Assembly: GCF_937616625.2 (NCBI RefSeq)
Contig: NC_065573.1
Coordinates: 10,183,001-10,247,000 of the forward strand
DNA from: Mercurialis annua
Lineage: Eukaryota > Streptophyta > Magnoliopsida > Malpighiales > Euphorbiaceae
Direction of reading: 5' to 3'
Length of the DNA: 64,000 nucleotides
This document shows, one piece after another, positions 36,504 through 51,160 of this stretch (positions within the stretch are counted from its first letter, which is position 1; each line of letters opens with the position of its first letter). A program made the translations under genes and the position numbers. The notes under the pieces are model-generated. The model worked only from the letters and a program-made list of their open reading frames with translations. It had not been told where the DNA came from and did not search any database.

Positions 36504-39395
36504 GCGTTAGAGACACTTGAGACGCGACATACTAATCTAGCGTCACTTATCACGCACACTTTGCGTAATATACCTAACCATGCTTTTGGTAATCGGAACG
36601 ATGCGTTAGGGAGATTTGTGATGCGACATAAGCATGATAATGGAAACGAATCCTTAAAGAGACTTGAGACGCGACATACTAATAATCTATTGTCACTTTC
36701 TCGCAGACTTTTCATAATATAACCTAACCATGCTAAGATAATCGGAACGACGCATTAAAGAAACTTGAGACGCGACATACTAGTCTAGCGTTACTTTTCA
36801 CGCACACTTTGTGTAATATAACCTAACCATGCTTAGATAATCGGAACGAGGTGTTAAAGAGACTTGAGACGCGACATATTAATATACCGTCACTTTTCAC
36901 GCACACTTTGCGTAATGTAACCTAACCATGCTTAGGTAATCGAAACACGCGTTAAAGAGACTTGAGATGCGACATACTAATCTATTGTCACTTTTCACGC
37001 AAACTATGCGTGGTATAACCTAACCATGCTTAGGTAATCGGAACGATGCATTGAAAATACTTGAGATGCGCCATACTAATCTGACGTCACTTTTCACGCA
37101 CACTTTGCGCAATACTACCTAACCATGCATAGGTAATCGGAACGACGTATTAAAGAGACTTCAGATGCGACATATTAATCTAGCGTCACTTTTCGTGCAC
37201 ACTTTACGTAGCATAATCTATCGTCACTTTCACGCACATGCTTAGGTAATCGGAACGACGCGTTAAAGAGACTTCTGACACGACATACTAATTTGGCGTC
37301 ACTATTCAAGCACACTTTGCGTAATATAATCTAACCATTCTAAGGTAATCGGAACGACGCGTTAAATAGACTTGAGATGCGACATACTAATGTATTGTTA
37401 TTTTTCACGCACACTTTTCGTAAAGTAATCTAACCATCCTCAGGTAATCGGTACAACGCGTTTAAGATAATTGAGACGTGACATACTAATCTAGCGTCAC
37501 TTTCCACGCACACTTTGCGTAATATAACCTAACTATGCTAAGGTAATTGGAACGACGCGTTAACTAGAAGTGTGATCAGAACAACGCGTTAAAAATAATT
37601 GAAATGCGACATACTTATCTAGCGTACTTTTTCACGCACACTTTGCATAATATAACCTAACCATGCTTAGGTAATCGGAACGACGCGTTGAATAGACTTG
37701 AGACGCGACATACTAATGCATTTTTACATTTCACGCACACCTTCTGTAAAGTAACCTAACTATCCTTAGGTAATCGGTACAATGCGTTAAAGAGAATTGA
37801 GACGCGACATAAGCATGGAAACGACGCGTTATAAAGACTTGAGACGCGAGATACTAATCTAGCGTCACTTTTCATGCACACGTTACGTAATATAACCTAA
37901 CCATGCTTAGGTAGTCGAAACGACGCATTAAATAGACTTGAGACGCGACATAATAATCTATTGTCATTTCTCAATCACATGTTGCGTAATATAACCTAAC
38001 CATGCGTAGGTAATCGGAACGACGCGTTAGAGAGACTTGTGACGCGACATAGGCATGGTAATCGAAAATGACGCGGTATAGAGATTTGAGACGCGTAATA
38101 CTAATATAGCGTTACTTTTTTGGCACACTTTGCGTAATATAACCTAACCATGCTTAGAAATCGGAACAACGCATTAGAGAGACTTGAGATGCGACGTACT
38201 AATCTAGCATCACTTTTCACGCACACTTTGCGTAATATAACTTAGGTTATGCATAGGTAATCGGAACGACGCGTTAAATAGACTTGAGAAGCGACCTACT
38301 AATCTATTGTCATTTTTCACGCACATGTTGCGTAATATATCCGTAGGTAATCGGAATGACGCGTTAGAGAGACTTGTGACGCAACATAGGCATGGTAATC
38401 GAAAACGACGCGTTATAGAGATTTGAGACGCGTAATACTAATCTAGCGTCACTTTTATTTTTTTGCATACTTTGCGTAATATAACCTAACCATGCTTAGA
38501 AATCGGAACGACGCATTAGAGAGACTTGAGACGCGACGTACTAATTTAGCTTCACTTTTCACGCACACTTTTCGTAATATAACCTAACCATTCTTAAGAA
38601 ATAGGAACGACACGTTAAATCTACTTGAGATATGACATACTCATTTATTGTAACTTTGCACGCACACTTTGTGTAATATAACCTAACCATGCTTAGGAAA
38701 TCGGAACGACGCGTTAGACTTGTGACGCGACATAAGCATGGTAATCGAAACGACGTGTTAAAGAGAGTTGAGACACGACATACTAATCTAGCGTCACTTT
38801 TCATGCACCCGTTGCGTAATATAACCTAACAATGCTTAGGTACTCGGAACAACGCGTTAAAGAGCCTTCAGACACGACATACTAATCTAGTGTCACTTTT
38901 CACGCACACCTTGAGTAATATATAACCTAACAATGTTTAGGTAATCAGAACGACGCGTTAAAGAGACTTCAGACGCGACATACTAATCTAGCGTAACCTT
39001 TCACGAACACTTTGCGTAATATAACCTAACCATGCTTAGGTAATCGAAACGACGAGTTAAAGAGCCTTGAGACGCGACATATTAATCTAGCGTCACTTTT
39101 CATGCACACCTTCTGACACGACATACTAATCTGGCATCATTATTCAGGCACACGTTGCGTAATATAACCTAACCATGCTTAGATAATCGGAACGATGTGT
39201 TAAATAAACTTGAGATGCGACATACAAATTGTATTGTTACTTTTCACGCACACTTTCCATAAAGTAACCTAAGCATCCTTAGGTAATCGTACAACGAGTT
39301 AAAGAGAATATAGACGCGACATACTAATCTAGCGTCACATTCCACGCACACTTTGCGTATTATAACCTAACCATGCTTAGGTAATTGGAACGACG
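36504..39395 (+). repeat. 2.83-kb higher-order repeat, copy 2
   Basis: Same marker series as copy 1, with about 57 bp net extra length, partly in a unit near 39100 holding CACACCTTCTGACACG, where two monomers are fused out of phase. It is followed from about 39395 by a third, incomplete copy that resumes in the middle of the series (AGAAGTTTGATCAAAACAAC, matching AGAATTGTGATCAGAACAAC at about 34731). The exchange that made copy 3 was therefore offset relative to that which made copy 2. Confidence 0.85.
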
Positions 39396-41959
39396 CATCA
39401 AATAGAAGTTTGATCAAAACAACGCGTTAAAGAGAATTGGGACGCGACATATTGGTTTAGCGTAACTTTTCACGCACACTTTGCGTAATATAACCTAACC
39501 ATGCTTAGGTAATCGAAACGATGCGTTAAATAGACTTGAAACGCGACATACTAATGTATTGTTACATTTCACGCACACTTTCTGTAAAGTAACCTAACCA
39601 TCCTTAGTTAATCAGTACAACGCGTTAAAGAGAATTGAGAACCGAGATAAGCATGGTAATCGAAACGACGCATTAGAAAGACTTGAGACGCGACATACCA
39701 ATCTAGCGTCATTTTTCATGCACACGTTGCGTAATATAACCTAACCATGCTTAGTTAATCGGAACGATGCGTTAAATAGATCTTAGACGCGACATACTAA
39801 TCAATTGTCATTTTTCACACACACGTTGCGTAATATAACCTAACCATGCGTAGGTAATCGGAACGACGCGTTCGAGAGGCTTGTGACGCGACATAGGCAT
39901 GGTAATCGAAAACGACGCGTTACAGAGATTTGAGACGCGTAATACTAATCTAGCGTCACTTTTTTTTGCACACTTTGGCGTAATATAACCTAACCATGCA
40001 TAGAAATCGGAACGACGCATTAGAGAGACTTGAGATGCGACGTACTAATCTAGTGTCACTTTTCACGCACACTTTGCGTAATATAACCTAACCATTCTTA
40101 GGAAATAGGAACGACGCGTTAGAAAGACTTGAGACGCGACCTACTAATCTAGCGTCACTTTTCATGAACACTTTGTGTAATATAACCTAACTATACATAG
40201 GTAATCGGAACGACGCGTTAAAGAGACTTGTGACGCGAGATAAAAATGGTAATCGTAACGACGCGTTAAAGAGACTTGAGACGCGACATACTAATCTAGC
40301 ATCACTTTTCACGCACACTTTTCGTAATATAACCTAACCATGCTTAGTTAATCCGAACAACGCATTAAAGAGAATTGAGACGCGACATACTAATCTAGCG
40401 TACCTTTTCACGCACACATAATCAGAACGACGCGTTAAATCTACTTGAGACACGACATACTAATTTATTGTTTCTTTTCACGCACACTTTGTGTAATATA
40501 ACCTAACCATGCTTAGGAAATCTGAAAGACGCGTTAGAGAGATTTGTGACGCGACATAAGCATGGTAATCGAAATGACTCGTTAAAGAGACTTGAGACGT
40601 GATATACTAATCTAGTGTCACTTTTCATGCACACGTTGCGTAATATAACCTAAGCATGTTTAAGTACTCGGAACGACGCGTTAAAGAGCCTTGAGACGCG
40701 ACATAATAATCTAGCGTCACTTTTCACGCAGACCTCGCGTAATATAACCTAACCATGCTTAGGTAATCAGAACGACGCGTTAAAGAGAATTGAGAGGCGA
40801 CATACTAATCTAGCGTCACTTTTCAAGCATACTTTGTGTAATATAATATAACCATGCTTAGGTAATCGGAACGACACGTTAAATAGCCTTGAGACGCGAC
40901 ATACTAATCTAGCGTCACTTTTCATGCACACCTTGCGTAATATAACCTAACCATGCTTAGGTAACCGGAACGACGCGCTAAAGAGACTTGTGACCCGACA
41001 TACTTATCTAGCGTCACTTTTCACGCACACTTTGCGTAATATATAACCTAACCATGCTTATGTAATCGGAACGACGCGTTAAACAGACTTGAGACGCGAC
41101 ATACTAATCTAGCGTCACTTTTCATGCACGCTTTGCGTAATATAACCTAACCACGTTAAAGAGAATTGAGACGCGACATACTAATCTAGCGTCACTTTCC
41201 ACAAACCCTTTGCGTAATATATCCTAACCATGCTTAGGTGATCAGAACGACGCGTGAGACAGACTTGTGACGCGGCATAAACATGGTAACTAAAACCACG
41301 CGTTAAGAGACTTGAGACGCGACATACTAATTTAGCGTCACTTTTTACGCTCACTCTTCATAATATAACCTAACCATGCTTAGTTAATCGGAACAACGCG
41401 TTAAAGAAACTTGAGACACGACATACTAATCTAGCGTCACTTTTTACGCACACTTTGCCTTATGTAACTTAACCATGCTTATGTAATCGGAACGACGCCT
41501 TAAAAAGACTTGAGACGGGACATACTAATCTACCGTCACTTTTCACGCACACCTAGCGTAATATAACCTAACCATACTTACGTAATCGGAACGACGCATT
41601 AAATAGACTTCAGACGCGACATACTAATCTATTGTCATTTTGCACGCATACTTTGCGTAATATAAACTAACCATGCTTAGGTAATCGGAACGACGCGATA
41701 GAGATACTTGTGACGCGACATAAGCATGGTAATTGAAACGACGCGTTAAAGAGACTTGAGACGCGCACTTTGTGTAATATAACTTAAGCATGCTTCGTTA
41801 ATCAGAACGACGCGCTAAAGAGACTTGAGAGCAACATACTAATCTAGCGTGACTTTTTACGCACACTTTGCGTAGTATAACCTAACCATGCTTAGGTAAT
41901 CGGAATAACGCGTTAAAGAGACTTGAGACGCGACATACTAATCTAGCAACAGTTTTCAC

Positions 41960-44230
41960 GCACACTTTTCATAACATAACCAACCATGCATAGGTAATCA
42001 GAACGACACGTTAAATAGACTTGAGACGCGACATACTAATATATTGTCACTTTTCACGCATTTGTAATATAACCTAACCATGCTTAGGTAATCGGAACGA
42101 CGCGTTAATGAGACTTGAGATACGACATACTAATAATCTATTTTTACTTTTCACGCACACCTTGCGTAATATAACCTAACCATACTTAGGTAATCGGAAC
42201 GACGCGTTAGAGAGACTTGTGACGCGACATAAGCATGGTAATCGAAATGACGCGTTAAAGAAACTTGAGACGCGGCATACTAATCTAGTGTTACTTTTGA
42301 CCTATAATTTGCATAATATAACCTAACCATGTTTAGGTAATCAGAACGACGCATAAAAGAGCCTTGAGAGCGACACTTTTCAGGCACACCTTGCGCAATA
42401 TAACCTATGCGTTAAAGAGACTTGAGACACAATATACTAATTTTCTCGCAAACTTTGCGTAATATAACCTAACCATTCTTGGGTAATCGGAACGACGCGT
42501 GAAAGAAACTTTAGACGCGACATACTAATCTAGCGTCACTTTTCACGAACTCTTTGCGTAATTTAACCTAACCATGCATAGCTAATCGGAACGATGCGTT
42601 AAAGAGAACGCAACATACTTATCTAGCGTCACTTTTCACGAACACTTTGCGCAATATAACCTAACCATGCATAGGAAATCGGAACGACGCGATAAACACA
42701 CTTGAGAACGCGACATACTAATCTAGAGTCACTTTTCACGCACGCTTTGCGTAATATAACCTAACCATGCTTAGGTAATTTGAACAACGCGTTAAAGGAA
42801 ATTGAGACGGGACATACTAATCTAGCGTCACTCTTCAAGCACCCTTTGTGTAATATAATCGACGCATTAAAGAGACTTGAGATGCGCCATACTAATTTAG
42901 CGTCACTTTTTATGCACACTTAGCGTAATGTAACCTAACCATGCTTAGGTAATCGGAACGACGCGTTAAAGAGACTTGAGACGCGACATGCTAAGCTATC
43001 TCAACTTTTCTCGCACACTTTACGTAATATAACCTAACCATTCTTGGGTAATCGGAACGACGCGTTAAGACGCGACATACTAATCCTGCGTCACTTTTCA
43101 CACACTCTTTGCGTAATATAACCTAACTATGCTTAGGTAATCGAAACGACGCATTAAAGAGCCTTGAGACGCGACATACTAATCGAAAATCACTTTTCAC
43201 GCACACCTTGCGCAATATAACCTAACCATGCTTAGCTAATCGGAACGACACGTTAAAGAGACTTGAGATGTGACATACTAATAGTGTTACTTTTCTCGCA
43301 CACTTTGCGTAGTATAACCTAATTATTATTGGATAATCAGAACGATGCGTTCAAGAGACTTGAGACGCAACATACTAATCTAGCGTCACTTTTCACGCAC
43401 TCTTTGCGTAATATAATCTAACTATGCTTAGGTAATTAGAATGGCGCGTCAAAGAGAACGCGGCATACTTATCTAGCGTCACGTTTCACGCACACTTTGC
43501 GTAATATAACCTAACCATGCTTAGGTAATCGGAACGACGCGTATAAGAGATTTGAGACGCGACGTACTAATCTAGCGTCACTTTTCAAGCGCACTATGTT
43601 TATTATAACCTAATCATGCTCTGATAATCGGAACAACGCGATAAAGAGAATTGAGCACAACTTACTAATCTAGCGTCAGTTTTCACGCACACATTTCATG
43701 ATATAACCTAAATGGTAATCGGAACTACGCGTTAAATATACTTGAGACGCGACATACTAATCGATTGTCACTTTTCACGCACACTTTTTGTAATATAACC
43801 TAACCATGCTTAGGTAATCGGAACGCGTTAAAGAGACTTCAGACACGACTTACTAATCTCTTGTTTCTTTTCACGCACACCTTGCGTAGTATTAACCTAA
43901 CCATACTTAGGTAATCGGAACGACGTGTTTGAGAGACTTGTGATGTGACATAAGAATGATAATCGAAACGACGCGTCAAAGAGACTTGAGACACGACATA
44001 CTAATCTAGCGTCACTTTGGACCTATACTTTGCATAATATAACATAACCATGCTTAGGTAATCTGAACGACGCATTAAAAAGCCTTGAGACACAACATAC
44101 TAATCTAGCGTCACTTTTCACACACACCTTGCGTAATATAAATAATAAATACGTAATTGAGTTAAAGCTTATGTAATCGGAACGACGCGTTTTAGAGACT
44201 TGAGATACAACATACTAATCGAGCCTTACT
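41960..44230 (+). repeat. Pair of blocks offset by 1.72 kb
   Basis: A variant unit with ACCTATA(C/A)TTTGCATAATATAAC at 42300 recurs at 44021 (1,721 bp). It is preceded in both cases by a TTTCAT(A/G)A unit and a short unit, and followed by an AGCCTTGAGA unit. The same order appears at about 1984-2487 and, inverted, at 486-1. Copies are substantially diverged. Exact ends cannot be fixed by eye. Confidence 0.7.
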
Positions 44231-44673
44231 TTTCTCGCACACTTTGTGTCATATAATCTAACCATTCTTGGGTAATCTAGAGTCACTATTCACACGCTCT
44301 TTGCGTAATATAACCTAACCATGCTTCGGTAATCGGAACGAAGCGTTAAAGAGACTTGAGACGCAACATACTAAAGTAGCGTCACTTTTCACGCACACTT
44401 TGCGTAAAATAACCTACCCAGGCTTAGGTAATCGGAACGACGCATTAAAGAGACTTAAGATGCAACATACTGATCTAGCGTCACTTTTCACGCACACTTT
44501 GCGTAAAATAACCTAACCATGCATAGGTAATCGAAACGATGCGTTAAAGAGACTTGAGGCGCGCCATACTAATCTAGCGTCACTTTTAACGCACACTTTG
44601 CCTAATATAACTTAACCATGCTTAGGTAATTGTAATAATGCGTTAAAGGGACTTGTGACGCGACATACTAAAA

Positions 44674-45970
44674 TAGCGTCACTTTTCACGCACACTTTGC
44701 GTAAAATAACCTATCCATTCTTAGGTAATCGGAATGACGCGTTAAAGAGACTTGAGACGCGACATACTATTCTAGCGTCACTTTTCACGCACACATTGTG
44801 TACAATAACCAAACCATACTTAGGTAATCGGAACGACGCGTTAAAGAGACATAAGATGCGACATACTAATTTATTGTCAATTTTCACCCACACTTTGAAT
44901 GAGTTGTTAGAGAGACTTGTAACGTGACATAACCATGGTAATCGAAACGATGCGTTAAAGAGACTTGAGACACACCATACTAATCTAGCGTCACTTTTTT
45001 TTTCGCGTAATATAACTTAACCATGGTTAGGTAATTGTAACAACGCTTTAAAGAGACTTATGACGCGACATACTAATCTAGCGTCACTTTTCACGCACAC
45101 TTTGCGCAATATAACCTAACCATAATTAGGTAATCAGAGCGACGCTTTAGAGACTTGAGACGCGGCATAAGCATGGTAATCAAAATGACGCGTTAAAGAG
45201 ACTGGAGACGCGCCATACTAATCTAGCGTCACTTTTTACGCAGACTTTGCGTATTATAAACTAACCATGCTTAGGTAATCGTAACGACGAATTAAAGAGA
45301 CTTGAGATGCGACATACTGATCTAGCGTCACTTTTCACGCACACTTTGCTTAAAATAACCTATCCATTCTTAGGTAATCGGAACGACGCGTTAAAGAGAC
45401 ATGAGACGCGACATACTATTCTAGCGTCACTTTTCACACACACATTGTGTACAATAACCAAACCATACTTAGGTAATCGGAACGACGCGTTTAAGAGACA
45501 AAAGATGCGACATACTAATTTATTGTTAATTTTCACCCACACTTTGAACGAGTTATTAGAGAGACTTGTAACGTGACATAAGCATGGTAATCGAAACGAT
45601 GCGTTAAAGAGACTTGAGACGCGCCATACTAATCTAGCGTCACTTTTTTTTCCCGTCATATAACTTAACCATGGTTAGGTAATTGTATTAACGCTTTAAA
45701 GAGACTTATGACGCGACATACTAATCTAGCGTCACTTTTCACGCACACTTTGCGCAATATAACCTAACCATAATTAGGTAATCAGAGCGACGCTTTAGAG
45801 ACTTGAGACGCGGCATAAGCATGATAATCAAAACGACGCTTTAAAGAGACTGGAGACGCGCCATACTAATCTAGCGTCACTTTTTACGCAGACTTTGCAT
45901 AATATAAACTAACCATGCTTAGGTAATCATAACGACGAATTAAAGAGACTTGAGATGCGACATACTGATC
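44674..45970 (+). repeat. 649-bp tandem duplication
   Basis: TAGCGTCACTTTTCACGC at 44674, 45323 and 45971 brackets two copies of about 649 and 648 bp. Shared private features are CTATCCATTCTTAGG, CACATTGTGTACAATAACC, a truncated unit with CACCCACACTTTGAA, and a T-run in CACTTTTTTTTTC (44994) versus CACTTTTTTTTCCC (45643). Identity is high, with a few substitutions and run-length changes. It arose by unequal exchange about six to seven units apart. Confidence 0.9.
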
Positions 45971-47118
45971 TAGCGTCACTTTTCACGCACACTTTGCATA
46001 ATATAACTTAACCATGCTTAAGTAATCGGAACGACGAGTTAAAGAGACTTGAGACGCGACATACTAATCTAGCGTCTTTTTTCCTCACATTTTGCGTAAT
46101 ATAACCTAACCATGAGGTAATCAAAACGACGTGTTAAAGAGACTGGAGACACGACATACTAACCTAGCAACAGTTTTCATGCGCACGTTGCGTAACATAA
46201 CCTAACCATGCTTAAGAACGACGTGTTAAAGAGACTTATGACGCAACATACTAATCTAGCGTCACTTTTCACGCACACTTTGCCTAAAATAACCTAACCA
46301 TGCTTAGGTAATCGGAACGACGCGTTAAAGAGACTTAAGACACGACATACTAGTCTATTGTCACTTATCGACCACACTTTGCGTAATATGACCTAACCAT
46401 GCATAGGTAATCAGAACGACGCGTTAGAGACACTTGTGACGCGAGATAAGCATGGTAATCGAAATGACATGTTAAAGAGACTTGAAACGCGCCATACTAA
46501 ACTAGCGTCACTTTTTAATCACTCTTTGCGTAATATAACCTAACCATGCTTAGGTAATCGGAACGACGCGCTAAAGAGACTTGAGTGGCGACATACTAAT
46601 CTAGCGTCACTTTTCACTCACACTTTGCGTAATAAAACCTAACAATGCTTAGGTAATCGGAACGACGCGTTAAATAGACTTGAGATACGACTTACTAACC
46701 TAGCGACAGGTTTCACGCAAATATTGCGTAATATAACCTAAATATGCTTAGGTAATCTGAACGACGCGTTAAAGAGACTTGAGACGCAACATACTAATCT
46801 AGCGTCACTTTTCACGCACAATTTGCCCAAAATAACCTAACCATGGTTACATAATCATAATGACGCGTTAAAGAGACTTGAGACGCGACATACTCATCTA
46901 TTGTCACTTTTCACACACACTTTGCATAATATAACCTAACCATGCTTAGGTAATCGGAACGACGTGTTAGAGAGATTTGTAACATAACATAAGCATGGTA
47001 ATCGAAATGATGCCTTAAAGAGACTTGAGATGCGACATACTAATCTAGCGTCACTCTTTACACATACCGTGAGTAATATAACCTAACCATGCTTAGGTAA
47101 TCGTAACAACGCGTTATA

Positions 47119-47217
47119 GAGACTTGTGACGCGACATACTAATCTAGCGACACTTTTAACGCGCACTTGGCGTAATATAACATATCCATGCTTAGGTAAT
47201 CGGAATGACGCGTTAAA
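47119..47217 (+). repeat. Representative TTGGCG-subfamily monomer
   Basis: A 99-bp unit in which the usual CTAGCGTCACTTTTCACGC is replaced by CTAGCGACACTTTTAACGCG, followed by CACTTGGCGTAATATAACAT. The same cluster of at least five linked differences recurs in dozens of units (for example near 5790, 6785, 8410, 10150, 20365, 24130, 30390, 33220, 49395, 51560). It is a distinct subfamily interspersed among canonical units, usually directly after a unit with GTAACAACGCG. Confidence 0.85.
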
Positions 47218-50200
47218 GAGACTTGAGGCGGGACATACTAATCTATTTTAACTTTTCACGCACACTTTGCATAATATAACCTAACCATACTTAGGTAATC
47301 AGAACGACGCGTTAAAGACACTTGTTAAGCGACTTAAGCATGGTAATCAAAACGACGCGTTATAGAGACTTGAGACGCGCTATAGTAATCTAGCGTCTGC
47401 GTAAATATAACCTAACCATGCTTAGATAATCGGAACGACGCGTGAAAGAGACTTAGGAGGCGGCATACTAATCTAGCGTCACTTTTCACGCACACTTTAC
47501 GAAATATAACCTAACCATGCTTAGGTAATCGAAACACACATTAAAGAGACTTGAGATGCGACATACTAATCTTGCGTCACTTCTCACGCACACTTTGCGT
47601 AATATAACCTAACCATGCTTAGGTAATCAGAACGACGGTAATTGAAATGATGCGTTAAAGAGACTTAAAACGCGCCATACTAATCTAACATCACTTTTGA
47701 CGCACGCTTTGCGAAATATAACCTAACCATGCTTAGGTATTCGGAACGACGCGTTAAAGAGACTTGAGACGCGACATACTAATCTAGCGTCACTTTTCAC
47801 GCACACTTTGCGTAAAATAACCTAACCATGATTAGGTAATTAGAACGACCCTTTAAGGCGACTTGAGACGCGACATACTAACCTAGCAACAGTTTTCACG
47901 CACACATCGCATAATATAACCAAACCATGCTTGGGTAATTGGAACAACGCGTTAAAGAGACTTGTGATACGACATACTAATCTAGCGTCACTTTTCACGC
48001 ACATTTTGCGTAAAATAACCCAACCATGCTTAGGTAATTGGAACAACGGGTTAAAGAGACATGTGACGCGACATACTAATAAATTTTCGCTTTTCACGCA
48101 CACTTTGTGTATTTAACCTAACCATGCTATGGTAATCGAAACGATGTGTTAGAGAGACTTGTAATGTGACATATGCATGGTAATCAAAACAATGCGTTAA
48201 AGAGACTTAAGACGTGCCATACTAATCTAACGACACTTTTTACGCACACTTTGCGTAATATAACTTAACCATATTTAGGTAACGTAGCAACGCGTTAAAA
48301 AGTCTAGTGATGCGATATACTAACCTAGCGATACTTTTAACTCGCACTTGGCGTAATATAACATAACCATGCTTTGGTAATCGAAACGACGTGTTAAAGA
48401 TACTTGAGACGCGATATACTAATCTAGGGTCATTTTTCACGCACACTTTGCGTAAAATAACCTAACAATGCTTAGGTAATCGGAACACACGTTAAAAGGA
48501 CTTGAGAAGCGACATACCAATCTAGCGTCACTTTTCACGCACACTTTGCGTAAAATAACCTAACCATGCCTAGGTCATCAGAATGACACTTTAAAGCGAC
48601 TTGAGATGCGACATACTAATATATTGTCACTTTTCACGCACACTTTTCTTAGTTAATCAGAACGACGCGTTTAAGACACTTGTGACGCGACATGAGAAAG
48701 GTAATCGAAATGACGCGTTAAAGATTTTTGAAACGCGCCATACTAATCTAGCGTCACTCTTTACGCACGCTTTGCGTAATATAACCTAACCAAGCTTAGG
48801 TAATCGGAACGACGCATTAAAGAGACTTGAGACACGACATACTAATTTAGCGTCACTTTTCACGCACATTTTGCGTAATATAACCTAACCATGCTTAGGT
48901 AATTGGAACGACGCGTAAAAGAGACTTGAGACGCGCATACTAACCGAGCAACGGTTTTCACACACACATTGCGTAATATAACTTAACCATGCTTAGGTAA
49001 TCGGAACGACGTGCTAAGGAGACTTGAGACGCGACAAGCGTCACTTTTCACACACACTTTATGTAAAATGACCTAACCATGCATATGTAATCGAAATGAC
49101 TCGTTAACAAGACTTGAGACGTGACATACTAATCTATTGTCAATTTTCATGCACACTTTGCGTAATATAACCTAACCATGCTTTGGTAATCAGAACGACG
49201 TGTTAGAGAGACTTGTGACGTGCATAAGCATGATAATCGAAACAACGCGTTAAAGATACTTGAGACGCGCCATACTAATCTAGAGCGTCACTTTTTGCGC
49301 ATACTTTGCGTAATATAACCTAACCATGCTTAGGTAATCGTAACAACGCGTTAAAGGGTCTTGTGACGCGACATACTAATCTAGCAACACTTTTAACGCG
49401 CACTTGGTGTAATAAAAAGAAACCATGCTTAGGTAATCAGAACGACGCGTTAAAGAGACTTGAGACGCGACATACGAATCGAGCGTCACTTTTCACGCAC
49501 ACTTTGCGTAATATAACTTAACCATGCTTCGGAAATCAGAACGACGAGTTAAAGAGATTTGAGACGCGACATACTTATCTAGAGTCACTTTTCACGCACA
49601 CTTTGCGTAATATAACTTAACCATGCTTAGGTAATCAGAACGACGAGTTAAAGAGACTTAAGACGTGACATACTAATCTATTGTAACTTTTCACGCACAC
49701 TTTGCGTAATATAAATTAACCATGCTTAGGTAATCAGAACGACGCGTTAGAGACACTTGTGACGGGACATAAGCATGGTAATCGAAACGACGTGTTAAAG
49801 AGACTTGAAACGCGCCATACTAATCTAGCGTCACTTTTTAACCCCTCTTTGCTTATTATAATCTAAACATGCTTAGATAATTGGAACGACGCGTTAAAGA
49901 GACTTGAGACGCGAAATACTAATCTAGCGTCACTTTTCAATTTTCACCCACACTTTGGCGTAATATAACCTAAGCATGCTTAGGCAATCGGAACGACGCG
50001 TTAAATAGACTTGGGATGCGACATACTAACCTAGCGACAGTTTTCACGCACACATTGCGTAATATAACCTAACCATGCTTAGGTAATCGGAATGACGCGT
50101 TAAAGAGACTTGAGACACGACAAATTAATCTAGCATCACTTTTCACGCACAATTTGTGTAAAATACCTAACAATGATTAGATAATTGTAACAACGCGTTA

Positions 50201-51160
50201 AAGAGACTTGAGACGCGACATACTAATCTATTGTCACATATCAAGCACACTTTGCGTAATATAACCTAACCATGCTTAGGTAATCAGAACGACATGTTAG
50301 AGAGACTCGTAATGTAACATAAGCATGGTAATCGAAACGACGCGTTAAAGAGACTTGAGACACGACATACTAATCTAGCTTCACTTTTTACACAAACTTT
50401 GCGTAGTATAACCTAACCGTGCTTATGTAACCGTATCAACGCGTTAAAGAGACTTGTGACATGACATACTAATCTGGCGACACTTTTAACGCGCACTTAG
50501 CGTAATATAACATATACATGCTTAGGTAATCGAAACGACGTGCTAAAGAGACTTGAGGCACGACATACTAATTTATTGTCACTTTTCACGCACACTCTGC
50601 ATAATATAACCTAACCATGCTTTGGTAATCAGAATGACGCGTCAGACACACTTGTTAAGCAACATAAGCATGGTAATCGAAACGACGCGTTAAAGAGACT
50701 CGAAACGCGCCATACTAATCTAGAGTCACTATTCACACACTCTTTGCGTAATATAACCTAGCCATGCATGCTTAGGTAATCGGTACGACGCGTTAAAAAG
50801 ACTTGAGACGTAACATACTAATCAAACGTCACTTTTCACGCACAGTTTACGTAAAATAACCTACCCATGCATAGGTAATCGGAACAACGCGTTAAAGAGA
50901 CTTAAGATGCAACATACTAATCTAGCGTCACTTTTCACGCACAATTTGCATAAAATAACCTAACCATGCTTAGGTAATTGAAACGATGCGTTAAAGAGAC
51001 TTGAGCGCGTCATACTAATATAGCGTCACTTTTTAAACACACTTTGCGTAATATAACTTAACCATGCTTAGGTAATTGTAACAACGCGTTAAAGGGACTT
51101 GTGATGCGACATACTAATCTAGCGACACTTTAAACTCGCACTTTGTGTAATATAACATAA

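Noticed and set aside
44655..45576. Plus-strand frames repeating NRNDALKR and SLFTHTL
   Set aside because: Satellite read-through on the other strand, duplicated because of the 649-bp tandem duplication; both strands are open over the same bases, which argues against coding.
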